DNA of 64,000 nucleotides, taken from assembly GCA_030248195.1 (NCBI GenBank), contig JASAND010018429.1, positions 81,472 to 145,471 of the forward strand. The letters run 5' to 3'. Positions 39,001 through 54,000 of the stretch are shown one piece after another. The notes beneath the pieces were generated by a model. It made no database searches, was not told the DNA's origin, and was given only the letters and a program-made list of their open reading frames with translations. Made by a program: the position numbers and the translations under genes. Source of the stretch: Trissonchulus latispiculum. Lineage: Eukaryota > Nematoda > Enoplea > Enoplida > Ironidae. Position 1 is the first letter of the stretch. The number at the start of each line of letters is the position of its first letter.

Positions 39001-42000
39001 TCTGGGGTCCTCCATCAGGTCTGGAGGGTGGGCGGGAACCCTCTCTAGAAAACGCGCATGGTAACCGCAAAACTGGCAAGATAATGAGCGGAATGAGCCA
39101 AAGCAATTGTGGTCCCCAGACTTTCCCCCCCCCCCAATTCTCCCATTTTCATCAAATAGTTTGGATAAAGGAACACGTCATCCAAAGTGACAATGATGTG
39201 GAGAACTAGAGAGATTTACATCACACGAAAAAGTAAAGAGATTAAAAAATGAGTAGAAAAATCCTCGAAAAATGTCGCTTTGACAAAGTCGAAGTTGAAA
39301 CAATACACCGTATTGAATCGTCTGAAATTGAATAGGAATTAGGATCATCAACCTACCATCAAAGAAAACAATTCGTTTCATTGCCGAATCAACGTCGAAT
39401 ACTTTCAGTCTTGGTATGGTGGGATATTCATCCGCAATGGGGGTGCTCTTGGCATGGGGCTCCAGATGTACGCTGTGAATGGTGCTGTCATCCGAGTACA
39501 GAATAAAGTCGTCTGGTTCTGAACAGAATATTTTAAAAAATCAGTAATCAGAATACAGAAACAAGCGAATTCAAACAAAACATCCAAATAAATTCACGCA
39601 TACATCTTAGTTTCTACATACTTATTTCTACAATTATACAAAAAATTATTTTTATTTCTGTGTCCACAAGAAAACCGGCAAAAATTTAAGGTATCTTTAA
39701 TACTGTCAATACTGCCAAGTCAATACAGTGGTCGGTATCTGCACATATGTACGGGTTTTTCGCAAGTATACATGGAATTACAGAACCACAGCACACATTT
39801 ATTTTAGCTTATACTTTCCTAATCACTGCTAACGGCTTGACTTGACGTAATGACTAAGCAAGAAAACCTACCAACACAGCTGCGTCCATCCGTTGACAGC
39901 TGGCCCACAGCGCACATACAGTTGTATTCGGTGGAAGACTCGGGCTGGGGAAAGCACAGCTGTTCACAGGGCTGTCGTCTCAGATTGTCTGCCACCTGGC
40001 ACGGCGATTGAACTAAACAAATAAAGATAAGAAAAACCATAACATTAAACTAAGAATAGAATTATTTTTTATTCGAAACCACCAATTTTCTAAGGATTAC
40101 TTATGCCCGAAGGCGATCCTGTTCTCTGTTCTCATCAGTGGAAAAAGGAACAATAAGTTATGCAGGCAAATATAAGAATTTTCCAAATGCTTTTTTCGAA
40201 TATTTCTGAAGTTACACGCACGAGCAAATAAACGAGCACAAACTGTGGCACATGACGATGGTATCTGCCTAACTTTCCAAAAATGACACACTAGTAACAA
40301 ATGAAACCACATTTTCAAAGTTCCCGTTATCATTTCAACAACTTCTTGGCACACAAAAATCAGCATCGACCACCGAAAACAAACAACATCTATACCTTTT
40401 CCCTGAACCCGCTGATCAAAGGCCGCCACATCCGTCAAGGCTTCGATTCCGCCGCGAACTTTGACCGGGGCACTGGTGTTGCCCACCTGGGCACTGGCCT
40501 TATAGACTGCCTTCAGGTTCCGGTCGGCCCAGAACATATCCTGCCCCAGCAGGGCGACTCCAAATGGACTGGCCAGATCTGTACGAACCGTATGACGCTC
40601 TGTGCCATCAGGATTTACTCTCTAAAAACGACAGGGAAATACTCATAGTCTTCTGACATAAAAGATCAAGCCTAACCCTGGAACACCGCTCAGGCCAAGC
40701 CATATTCCAGAAGGTATCCAAAAGGAAATATCAACAGAAATCCGCCTTCATTCATTCAACTTCATTTTCATGTCATTTGATTGAAGGGATAAAGTTAAAT
40801 AAAGAAGTCAGTTGAGTATCAATAAAATCGAAAACAATAGAACAGGAACATAATAGGGTAAACGACGGATGCTATAGAGAACATCAAACATTCCACGTAA
40901 GAGAAAACAACATTAAGACTGCAAAGACCTGAGTAGAGATTTTGCAGAGAATTAAGACTTATACGCTCCAAAGAACCACTTTTCAATTATGGCAACTTCA
41001 CATCAAGAAGAAACATTGGAGCTAATCAGGCCAGCATCACATAAAACCATTTTTATTCCAAACATACAGCAATATGAATATACATACCTGAATGGAGTCC
41101 GTTTTCGAATCCGTCCAATAGATGGCATGAGTGTTCGGGTCCACGGCAATGTCCATCGGTTCAACGATCCCCGAAGTGACCAGCGCCTTGCGTCCACTAC
41201 AGTCCAGGTTGGCTCGCATCAGAACCGGCAACTGACCACGATCAACCCAGTAGAGGTATCTGCAAAAAAAGAAAAGACAAATAAGGAAACAACATACAAC
41301 AAAAACTAAGGGTTTAAAAAGAGAATAAAACACAAAGAAAACGAAAACCAAAATATATATTTCTTCTTTTCCAATTTTATCTTATACTCACTTGTTAACA
41401 GGATCAACTGCAATGGCCCTCGGGCTTTCCGACTGAGAAGCATAGAGGACCATACGATACTTTCCATCCAGTCGCGAGACCTCAATCAGCGTTTCATCTG
41501 AGTCAACATTGACCCAGTAAAGATTATCTGAAATAAAACAGAACTAATTCAAAATTACAAAATTAAAACGGATTTGACTTTTAAAATTGAAATTAAGGGA
41601 ATTCAGTTCAAGTCTTAACTATCAACAAAGCATTCTCTTACATACAGTACTTCTGTCATAGCATGTAAGGTAAAAGGTAAAGTGACCCCTGGAGAGAACT
41701 CCAACCTACAGAAGGTTATAGGGTGCCGGTGCTTATCTCCAGATTCACAGCCCGAAGCCAGGAGCGACAACTCTAATGTTCACTACCATCACTGTGGAAG
41801 GGGGGGCAGCCCTTCATCAGGTATTACGCCAGAACACAGACTTCTGTTACCTTCCCACCGCAGTGGTACCCATTTACCGACCAGTTAAGGATAGACTGCT
41901 GGGTTGGCTGGAGCCCACGGCAAACCGATATGTGCTTAGTCCCTTGCTCAAGGGGATTTGCGAAAGCCTTGTGGCAGCGGGGGTTCGAACCTAGGACCGT

Positions 42001-45000
42001 AAGATCTTTAGCATGTAGTTATATCCTAGCAATTTACACAAAGCATGAAGGCAAAAACCACCACATATTATTATCCGACGCAAAAATGCCAGTAAGAGGA
42101 GAAACCTTTCAAAAATCTTTCCCAAAATAATTCAAAACATCCACCCTAATTCTTCCACCAGCTTACTTACAATTAATCCAATCCACAGTGATACTGTTGA
42201 TACCATAACGACCAATACGATCCGTTATGATATGCTCTGAGGCACTGCCATCAATCTGCACCTTAGTAATACCACGACTCGTTCCAGCCTCGTCTGCGTA
42301 GTAGATTGTTCTGGTGTTAAAGTCAGTACTGATGGATGTAATTTTGGTCCCTAAAATCCCAAACGTCTCGTACTATATAAATAAAACCTTAAATACAACA
42401 GTACAAGAAAAAGGTCGAATACAGCTTTCAAATTAAATCACGAACAAAAGCTAAAGGGATAAGGAAAACTACGTTTAAAATTTACAGAGGGCACAGACAG
42501 TTAGAGTCAAGAAAGCGTTTTCCACAAAATTTTAATTCAGAAAATTCGTAACAAACAACATTGTTTGCTGATGTATGTATGTATATTTATCAATTTAACA
42601 ATAATACTAAAAGTAAAGTATGAACATAGCTCAAGACGAGCGCAATTACCGCCAATTGGAGTCATAGCTTCATCGTTGAAATTCTGCAGGCCCACACCCT
42701 TAATGTCAGTTTCTGATGCCATTAGAATGAAAGATTCGTAGCCTAAAATCGACACAGAAAAAAAACAAAAAATATTCAAACCAATCCAAAAAACTTTCAA
42801 AGAAAATAAACACGTTAAAGTTTTAGAAAAAATAGAAATTTTTCACATTGGAAGGCAATTTAAATCCAAAAAATACAGTGCTATAAATTAAGTACAACAA
42901 ACCATGACAGGATGTGCCCTGCAGTTCAAAGCCCGAGGCACAGAGACAGTTACGTAGGCCACCTTCCACTGGAATACAGAGATGCTCACAGTCCCCGTTA
43001 TTGACTTCGCAAGGATTTTGCGTACCAGGAGCTGAAAAGAGATATAAAAATAATGACACTTCGATTTATTTTCCGAATCAAATTAAATTTAACACAACTA
43101 AAGTGATCGAATTTTTTACACAAACTAAAATCCACTCGCTGGTATCTTTATACCTTTCGCCTGTTCAGCGAATCCATCAAACTAAAAAAAAACATTTACA
43201 CTCATAGGTATATATTTCAACTCAGATAATTACCACTCACTGTCACTGCACATCACAATTTCAAAGAAAAATCTTCCACATTTTCAATACATTCAAATAA
43301 GTTATATTTGATGTACTGTTTCTGTACATACAGCAAATCTACTACATACTTGGCCGCTGATAGAAGATCTTCACATTGACCAACTGTTCCAAACTCTCCA
43401 TAAATTTGGTGAAAGAAGGAATGGAGGGGGGCTCGTCTGAGGAGCCAGTCTCCAAGGCGCCGCGCATAATCCGTTCATAGGCAGCGTCCGTATAGAACAG
43501 ATGTCCGGAGAAAAAGGACAGACCGCTGGGCCGGGCCTGAGCCGACTCCGAGACAATCGTCTGGCGCTTCTGGCCGTTGAAATCGCATGATTCAATCTAC
43601 AGAACAAATGAAATAAAAAATCAAAAACTATAGTCTAGCAAACTTAAACTGGACCAAAAGAGTGACTGTTGTGGAGAGTTTATTATTCAAGTTAGCTATG
43701 ACAATGTATATATTTTCTGAAAGCTCAGAAATCAGAGATTTCAAAAATTTTAAAAAATTTTAGAATTTTAAAATCTAAAGTTTCATAAATTTTAAAAACG
43801 GTAGGAAAAGAAATAATAAGCGAAAAGTAGTCGAGTTTGGTATCAACTTAAAGGTCTCGTTCAGGAGAACACGAATATGTATAAATTAAGTGGATTTGGG
43901 GCGGCACGTGGTTCCAGTGGGCCCATATCCCGAAAAACAAAAGTTGCTCCGATCGCTACAAACATGGGCTCATTTGAAAGCTCTTATCACGCTGAGTAAA
44001 AGTTATAATTGGGTCATCGCTCAAAAATGCTGTCTGCGAAAGTTATTCCTCTTTAAACACGAAAAATGGGTAGTTTTAACACTTTTCGAGGGTTTAATCC
44101 AGGCTAGTGAAAGCTGTGAGCTGAATCAAGTCAAGCCAGTGTGCTACATTTTGCGTCTCATCATTACACACAAACACAACTACGTGAAAATTGCAGCTTT
44201 GGATCTTCATGCATGCGTAAGATAAGCTAATTTAAATAAACTTCAAAGGAACCGACACGGCGGCTTCTTTGAAGTTTGTTTAAATTGGCTTATCTTACGC
44301 CTGCATGAAGATCCAAAGCTGCAATTTTCACGTAGTTGTGTGTAATGATGAGACGCAAAATGTAGCACACTGGCTTGACTTGATTCAGCTCACAGCTTTC
44401 ACTAGCCTGGATTAAACCCTCGAAAAGTGTTAAAACTACCCATTTTTCGTGTTTAAAGAGGAATGACTTTCGCAGACAGCATTTTTGAGCGATGACCCAA
44501 TTATAACTTTTACTCAGCGTGATAAGAGCTTTCAAATGAGCCCAAGTTTGTAGCGATCGGAGCAACTTTTGTTTTTCGGGATATGGGCCCACTGGAACCA
44601 CGTGCCGCCCCAAATGCACTTAATTTATACATATTCGTGTTCTCCTGAACGAGACCTTTAAGTTGATACCAAACTCGACTACTTTTCGCTTATTATTTCT
44701 TTTCCTACCGTTTTTAAAATTAATGAAATTTTAAATTTTTAAATTTTTAAATTTTTAAAAATTTTTGAAATCTCTGATTAAATATATGTCATAGCTAACT
44801 TGAATTATAAACTCTCCACAAAATTCACTCTTTTGGTCCAGTTTAAGTTTGCTAGACTATAAAATGTCCGTATAAACAAACAACAGACACAAACACTGAA
44901 CACTGTGAACACCGTAAAAAAATTTAGATGTGCAGTACAGAAGAGGCTGAATCGTAAAAAATAATATCTTCATTTCAATTATAACTGTTTTACGACCCTT

Positions 45001-48000
45001 TACAATTTTCAAATCTACGACCCTAAACACTGTTTACAGGAACAGGTATTCGCAAGGTTTTTTAGGTTATGGTAGTCAAATCCGTAACTGACTTCTTTAT
45101 GTTCTCAGTTCTTTCAAGACAATTAATTTTATTGTCCAACTAACCACTCCGCGCTCAGTCTGAGAGAAGTACAGTCGTTCTCCGGTCGGATCCACTGTCA
45201 GATGAGCCAACTTCTGTAGGCCATCCGTGAGTATGGCAGACGGATCGGCGCCGTCCATTTTGGCCCGGCCAATCTTACGATCCTGACCATCGTTGCCCTC
45301 GTCCAGCCAAAATAGTAGACTAAAATAAGAATTTTATTCTAAAATCAACAAAATAATTAACTAAATAGAATAATCAACAGGAATTAAAGCATGGGACATA
45401 AAAAACGTGGATTGGACGGGTCAATTTCTAAAAACATTCATAGCCTTGCAATGTTATTCTCGAGGAAGAAAGTCTATATCGACAAAAATACACTGTATTT
45501 TGTTCAATAAAAAGTCAAGATCTCTTCTAAAAATATGCTGCTACTCTCTCTCTGAAGATTTACTTGCTCCCCATTCCTGTAATTTAGAACAACGAGCTCA
45601 ATAATACAAAGAACCCCTCCCCTTTAATCTCAGAGCACTAACCCTTTCAGCGGATGCACTGCAATGGATACAGGATTAACCACAGCCTTATCCGACTGAT
45701 CATTGCTTAGGATGGCGGCTCGATACTGCTTATCACCACTGGCCCGGATCACTTCAATGGTTGCCGACAGATGGTTGCCCACGTACAGATTTCGGCCAAT
45801 CCAGTCAAAGGCAATACAGTAGGCATTGCCTGGCTGTGAGGTGGGAACAAATTCCGTTACATTGCCACCGGTCAAGGGTACACGGTAGATGTGAGCCTGA
45901 GAAAAAGATGCGCAAAAGTTAAACAAACAACTAACAAAATTAGAACACTATAGACATGCAATGACTGATCTATAAAAATTAGCAAATATTATAATAAACG
46001 TTTGATGATATGTAAAATTTTAAAAAAATCCGTAACTTGTAGGTTTTCTATAACCAAATATATGAATTTATGGCACAAAAAATTTGCTTCAACCGGTCAA
46101 CGTCTGTTATCAATCTTTGTCAATTTAGCGACGCTATCAAAATCTTAGCTATTAGTTCGGAAATTTTGCGAATTTTGTTACGACGCAGCTAACATTCGAA
46201 CGAAGGTAAAAAGCATTTTTCTAACTGCATTCCAGTAGTATTAGCACATAATCATAGCACATACCTGTGTGGTAACCTGAGTTTTCAATATCTGCCCCTC
46301 TACCGGATGTTGAACAAAGTAGATCTCTTGACCGCGTTCATCAAAGTCCACGTCGTAGACATTGCTGAGACCAGCCACCGGTATCATGCCCGCGATATTG
46401 TGACCAGAGCTGGGATCGCCCAGACTCTGCCCAGTTATCTGGGACTGGCGTACCACAATGGCAAAGGCAGTAGAGCCTGAAGTGAGAATAAAACAATACA
46501 CAAACGTGGTCAATAAAAGAAACTACAAAACAGACAACGAAAATAATCGTGAAATACAAAAACTACGCAGACATATAAGCCAGAAATTTTCGCCTTCACA
46601 ATCACCTCAAGCAAAACCATATCATATCTAATACCAGTAATATAAAAAAGTAGGTGTCAAATACGTTTACCATCTGATGCATTTCATAAAACGTAAATAC
46701 CACTAGTCACCTGCAACACATTCTCGCTTGGTAGCGTCCAAATCAAATCCTAACGGGCAGGCACAGGTATAGCCCGGAGTTCCAGGAGTTAGCAGGCACA
46801 GATGACTGCAGGGCCGCTCAGCGCATGGATTTGGTGCTGAAAATATTCAAAAGCTATCAATCAAACAAATCAATTAACCAAATCAATCAATCCAATCAAA
46901 TCAATGAAAGATTTAGAAGATCGATTAAACTGGAGAATTTTACATCTTGCAAGAACTTTTAATAGAGGCCTTCAGATATTCGTCTATTTATGAAAGAAAA
47001 GCTTAATGTTTTCAATTTGTCAATGGTTTGTTCCTCCACACCAAACTCCTGTACTTACTTTTAGGCTGGAGTGTTGGATGAACAGCTATGACTCCCAGTG
47101 GTTTGGAAAATGAATGGTAGGGATAGTCATAGTCAGTGCCATTCTGATACTTTGCATACATCAGTATCTTTCGCAGACGTCTGTCAGACCAGTACATGGT
47201 GTCTTCAAAGATGGCCAGCGCATGCGGATGTAGAACATACTGAAAGCAGAATGAAATTGAGTGTCGTCAAAAATGATTGTAGCTAGCCACTCATAGTCAC
47301 CTACATACGGTCTTTCACTTTCTTGAAAATGTTACGCACAGACCTTTAATAATTTGAGCTGAAATTACACAGCTACCGTAAGACTAGCAGATTTAATTCT
47401 AGAAAGGTTTATCGGTTGGACAATAAAATATGGAAAACTCAGAGAGAGACACTTCTGAGAAATAAAGTAAAAAATTGTCAAATGAAATGGTCAAATTCTA
47501 TCGCACGACATCCATTCTTTCCAAAAAAATGTCGGATTAAAACACTGAGTGAGTCGATTTTGATAGTAGCAGCAATGAAAAGTATAGCAGCAATATAACA
47601 CATCCCCACAAATATTTGTAATCCTATTTTTGATAAGTGATTCCGACTATACAATAATGTCAACAACAAGTAGAAAAGAAAAAAGAGAAAACCTTCCCCC
47701 AAGCCCTGCAAGTAAAGGAAACCCTCCACAAACATCACCACCTACCTTTTCTCCCGCCACCACCTGACGCCGTCCCGTTCCATCATAGTTGACAAAGTCA
47801 ATGAAATCCAGCTTGCTGTCCGCAAAGTAGATTCGTTTGGTGGGCAGGTCCAGAGCCAGGGTGTTGGGCCAGAACAGTTTGGTCTTGACCAAAACCTGCC
47901 GGCCTGTCCCGTCCATGTTGGCCCGTTCCAGCCGGGGAAACTGGCCCCAGTCACTCCAGAACATCAGACAAATACCTACAGCAATGCAGGGCACAGTAAA

Positions 48001-51000
48001 ATATGCTAACTACATCTAAATTCTTAATCTAAAATCTAAATTCTAAAAATGCCATACTTATCTACCCTTTCTTTTATTCTAGATAACTACACTGTCAACG
48101 CTCTATATACACATCTTTTCAGTAACAAGTACTCCAAAATGGCAAAACGAATTTAAAAGCAGAAAACACTGCTCCTGCTGCTGAATTGATTAAAACTTTT
48201 CCAAGATCATCTTTATCTTACTAAAAAGGTCTGCTTTGGGACTGTATGGAACCTCGCGAATCTTTTTCTCGAAAATTTTCACAGTCATGGTCACAAATAA
48301 AATATCGTTTTTAAGTGAAACTTTCAGTTTTTACGCAGAGAAAAAATCTAGCCAAAGCCAAATCAGTATATGACACTAAAACAGAATCGCCTATTTTATC
48401 TAATCCTAGATCTTTTTTCAGTGAGTATGTGAAATAATTAGTTGTGTGTCAAACGTACAATCAGTTTTACATTTATACTATTATGTATGTCCTTTTATAC
48501 CTGGTCGAGGATCCAAGGCAATGCCACGCGGCTGAGAAATATTCTGACTGATTAGGACAGTTCGATGTTCGGCATTTTCAAGACTGGCCACCTCAATCGT
48601 GTCCAGGGTTGAGTCAACCCAGTAGAGATTTCGGGCAATCCAGTCCACAGCCAGACCCTCTGTCACGTCTAGGCCAGAGGAAATAAACTGAAACAGAAGA
48701 AGTTTATACTTAATGAAGAAAAAACGGAAAAAATTAACCTAATTGTGGAAAACATGGGAAATTTTTGAAAGTCTTTGGAAAACGTCACAAACAGCTATTC
48801 TCTATTTATCAAATTTTATAGCTGATTTTAATAATGAATAGAATTCAATCTCTCATTCAAATCCAAGGGCACCACAAAGAAACTCGTCCAGGAATTTCTG
48901 CAATCGACTAGTCTAACCAGACAACGCCAGCTCCCCCCCCAGCCCCGTTTTGATTAATATTCGACTCCCGTTTTGGTACCTGAGTCACATTAGTTCCATT
49001 CAAACTGGCATAGAGTATAGCCTTCAGTTGGATGTCAGACCAAAAAATCCTGTTATCAGTAGCATCCCAGGTCATTGCCACGGCATTCTTCACATCCGCA
49101 GCAAATGTTCGCCAGTTGTCCAGTTTCGGATCAGCCCAATAGATCCGATCACGATTGGAGATGTAGAGACGCATCTCTGACTGGTCTGCAATAAAAGCAA
49201 AAAATAAAATTAAAATTGAAGAAGAAGAAGAAATTTATTTCTATGGAAAAGGACAAGCGTACGACAAAATCCATCAGCAACAATACTGAATCAAAGACAG
49301 AAGAGTAGTAATACAAAATCTATCATGTATGTACGTTATACAAACGTAAACAGAGCATGATACTAGAGGTTTTAGACACAATCAGAGAAACGTTTCAAAT
49401 GGCTAGCCAAAATTAGCTTTGATTATGAACAAAGGAAGGTGATGCTCAACCCTCGACCTTTACACAAACATAAATCGAAAATTTTTTGTCAAATTCAAAA
49501 AGGAACCGGCCACTCCTGATTATACTTAAGGTGGTGATTCCTTTTGGGCACATATTGTTATTTGGCGGCGTAAACCAAGATGAAATTTGATGAAACTTTC
49601 CGAAATAAGTTCCTTTAGCGTTCTAACACACTCTGCGCAATACCGATTCAAAAATTCGACATTTCCGGTCAGAGTGGTTTTTCCCAATTTCTGAACGTTT
49701 GGCAGCTGCTATACAGTTATGACTGTATTCATTCGAAAGATCTCAGTGAGCTTCACATTTTTGCTTTTTAAAGTAAGTTTCTAGCTTTTCTCTAGCGTGA
49801 GATATAGCCGATTTTCTTGTTTTGGCGTCGTAAACATGTCATTTTTGCAGAAATCAAATTATCCAACATTTCTTGAACTACGCAAGCCGTAAAATCAAAC
49901 TAAGGGCGTCGATCTGAAGGTCTCACAGGGACAAATTACTCGACGCATGATCGTCTTCCAACTGCTATCCTGTAGGCTGCTATCATAAAAAATGTAGTTT
50001 TTGCAAAAACACGACCAATTTTTTTCCAAAGATTGTGGAGCATTCACCATGCAAACTGGAGGGCTGCCACTGAACAAATGTGTTCTGCACAAATATACCC
50101 AGGGACGATTTTTTAGTTGCCCCGATTGCTGCTTTCTAGCTAAAGTAATCGCTTGGCAAATTTGGAAAAAGTAGGCAAAATACAGGTGACGCACACATTT
50201 CAGCTTATTTCTCTATAACGAAGAGTGATTTCACAATAAATAAAAAATCGTCCCCAGCTATTTGATGGAGGTATCGAATGATATAACCGATGTCTCGCGA
50301 AAAAATTTACTTGAGTCTGCAAAAATTCTGGAAAATTATACTTATTCTAAAATTTATAAAAAAATTATAGAAAAGCAACATTAGTTTCGTGGCATGCATT
50401 ACAAAGAGAAAATGTCAAGCTACATTTTGATATAAAAATGGCTTCTTAACTCCAAGTAATGAACGAGTAATAATGGTGCAAACTTTATGTGACCAAAGGG
50501 AATCACCACCTTAACAACACTGCTACTGCATAAACCAAAATCATGCTTCGCGTGAACTACTTTCCTACACTACTGTATGGAATCATGCTAATTCTACCTG
50601 TCGACTATTCAAAAAGGCCATTGCTGATTTGGGGTTTAAAAAAGCAGATTACAGAGCACACAAAAATGTATCTGGCAAATTATATACTTTATTATACGCC
50701 CCCTCCCATGAACCTGAAGGGTTACACTAGTGCTTAAACATTAGTATTTACCGGCGACTTTGCACGTCCTTTTATCAGGACCCAACAGAAAACCATCTGC
50801 ACAGCTGCACACAAAACCTCCACGCTGATTTTCACACAACTGACTGCAACTTGACGGATTTTCACATTCATTAATGTCTGAAAAACCATTAGAAAGAAAA
50901 CAATATGCACACATATAATTAAAAACAAATTAAACACAAAATCTGTTACAATCATGATTTACTAATTGCTACAAAATCAATCAATCAATCAATCGATCTA

Positions 51001-54000
51001 TCATAAAAATATGGATCGTCCAACCTTCACAGGTAAAGGTATCATTGCCTAGCTGTTCCCCAGGTGGACAGACGCAGAGATTGCCAAAGGGAGAATCCCG
51101 ACACTCATAACTGCAACCGCCGTTATCAATAGGACAGGTGCTTAGGCCTAAACACAAAAACGACAAAATAAAACTGAAGTACAAACAATGACAATCGGTA
51201 TATTATGATAATCACCCGTCACAAAAAGAACACAGAGACTACAGTTTAGTGGTTCCTGGAATTTTTTCCAGTAGGGTACCCTATAAACGATATTCAACCA
51301 TATTCCTCCAAGGCGAGTGCCCCTTTGGGTAACAAATTTCTCCAGAAAAATCATTCAGAAACTAATGTTTCAAAAATGTTTCAGCTATCCGGACATTTTA
51401 ATCATGCCTTCCTCACACGTAAAGTCCAATTTTCTTGAGTCAAAAAAGTATTTTTTCAGCGGGTATATACTATACAAAAATGTAATCAACAAATTATTTA
51501 GAAAAGCGCTATATTTATCAAGTTTTAAGTTATTGCAAAATTTTCGAAGCAATTTCGCCTTTCCAAAACTCTAAAGAAAAAATTCCCTAGAATTCCCTCT
51601 AGAACTAAATCCTTTCCTCACCACAACTCCCGCCTTCATCATCATCCTGAGGACAGTGGGGTTTTCCATCGCACAACTCTTCCACCAAAATGCAGACGTG
51701 AGGCGACTGAGGGCACTGCCACCACCCAGGCGCACAAGGCTTCTGTTTTGGCTCTAAAATAAGCACTACGTAGCTAAATAGTAAATCTAATACTAACATA
51801 ATCCCTAGGAAAATAGAGCAAAAAAATCAATGTGCAACCAAATTTTAAACTGATACACTGCCAGCAGCAGAAACAACACCTGCGGAGCACCACAAATATA
51901 GGAAAAGTGTAGTACAAAAAATCAGGACTTGTCAAAACATTTACCCCCACCCCCAGACTCTAGTCACTTCCTCATTTAACAACAAAAATAATCCTACCAC
52001 ATCCATGAGCAGCCGACTCATCAGAGCCGTCCCCGCAGTCGTCCTCCCCATCACACAGCCAGGAATTGAAGACACACTGACCATTGTCACAACGAAGATG
52101 ATTGGGTGGACAGGTCACTTGGCCTAGAAAAACAAACCTAAATCGCCAAAACAAGAAAACAAAGAGAAAAGGTGAGAATGCCAGGCGCATAAAAACAGTC
52201 AAAAAAAGTCCAAAAGCGATGGCCCCGAAAACGATAGACAATTGTTTGATTTATAGGACGCGAGCATGAACAACGATCTGGATTACAAACGAAGCTGCTC
52301 AATTAAGACGTCTACAAAGAAACACGAATACCTCCAGTTCCACTGTAGCATAAATTAAAGCACAAGTCACAAACTCCAAAAACTTGCAAAATCCCGAACT
52401 AAATGATATGCGTAGTATTTATACAATTACGAGTCTAATATTTCAAACAATTAAAAATTATTAGCCTCAATACCACATAGGCCATCCGCTTCATCCCATC
52501 CATCGTCACAGTCCTGTTTCCCATCACACTTCCAGGATTCCAGGATGCAGACCCCGGAGGTCTGACAGGCCAGATAGCCAGAGGGACAGCTGAAGCTGTC
52601 AATGTTAGCTGAAAATACAAAAACAAAACGTTTTTATACAATTATGCATGCATGTGAGCAGCCGTGGAGTATGTATCTAACCAAATGTCAAGCACAATAC
52701 CTAAAACTTACTGTGCGCCACTGGTGAAGAGATTGTACTACTTCTCCTCTGTTAACAGCTCAGAGACAATATCAAAATATGCAAATAAACAGTTTCTTGA
52801 TTCAGTGCCCACCCCAAACAACTTATAGTTCAATATAGCGAATGCTTTCGAGAATTTCGGAGAGTGAGATTAAAGGGAGCGATGCAATAAACGTACGACA
52901 TCCGTCCTCATCCGAGCCATCCTGGCAATCGTCCTGGCCATCACAGCGTTTGTCCATATCAATACACTGGCGGTCATTGCTGCATCTGAATTCCTCCGCT
53001 CGGCAGGTCACCGGTGGACAGCGGGCATTGTCTTCGTCTGTAACCAGGTAGATGAACATAAACACATAGCAAAACAAAATAACGCTTAACATGCTAAATT
53101 TAAAATGCTAAACCAAGTCTGTACACACACATAATATATACAAAACAATAATAATGTCTATTAAATGAAATCAGTCATAAAACCTGGGAACACATTTTTT
53201 CAATAAAAACAAGAAGCGAGTTCTCTGTTGGGTCGGACACTGTCACCGATCAAGAGCTTACTTCAAAAAGACAACTATTGATAAATTCGTACTACAAACC
53301 AAGTAAGACCAGTTCGACAAAAAATCGACCGCCCCCGCCTCCCTTTCATAGAAGTAGAATTCAGACCAGTATTGTCATAGCAGTCGTTGTCCCCATCGCA
53401 CACCCAGTAGACTGGAACACAGCGTCCATTGCCACATCGAAACTGATTAGGAGCACAGGTACGATTACCTAAAATATTTAACCAGTAACAGATAAAGCCA
53501 GCTCTAAAAACGCAAAGCAAGAAAACAACTGAGCAAGATAACGACACTCCCGTTTTGTAAACAGCGCATTTGACACGACTGAGTACACGTTCTTAATAAT
53601 CCCACACAAATTCCTTTAACGTAGCCGTGGAAACAGTCTCAGACTTTCGAGCAATGTATTAAACTGAGTTGATTGCGTAGATTCTTAGCAGAAGATGTAA
53701 ACTGTGTAATTTTAACAAAATTATTAGTCGCAAATTAAATAATTATTTATGAAATAGGTTAATTATTAATCTAATCAGTCAACTCTGACCTACCACAAAG
53801 TTCTACACTCTCATCAGAGCCATCGCCGCAGTCATTATCCGAATCGCATTTCCACTGTTCCGGAACGCAGCGTCCATTGGAGCACTGAAACTTACGCGGA
53901 GAACAGCTGGCTAAAATAACAACAGAGAAAAGTTACGTAGAAGTTGTACAATATTTGTTCGTAGTAACTCATAACTTATTTTTTGAATCTTTTTATTCAC

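Noticed and set aside
43890..44619. Two frames of about 110 codons on opposite strands with nearly the same protein
   Set aside because: They are mirror images within the palindromic foldback element, with no domain and no splice context.
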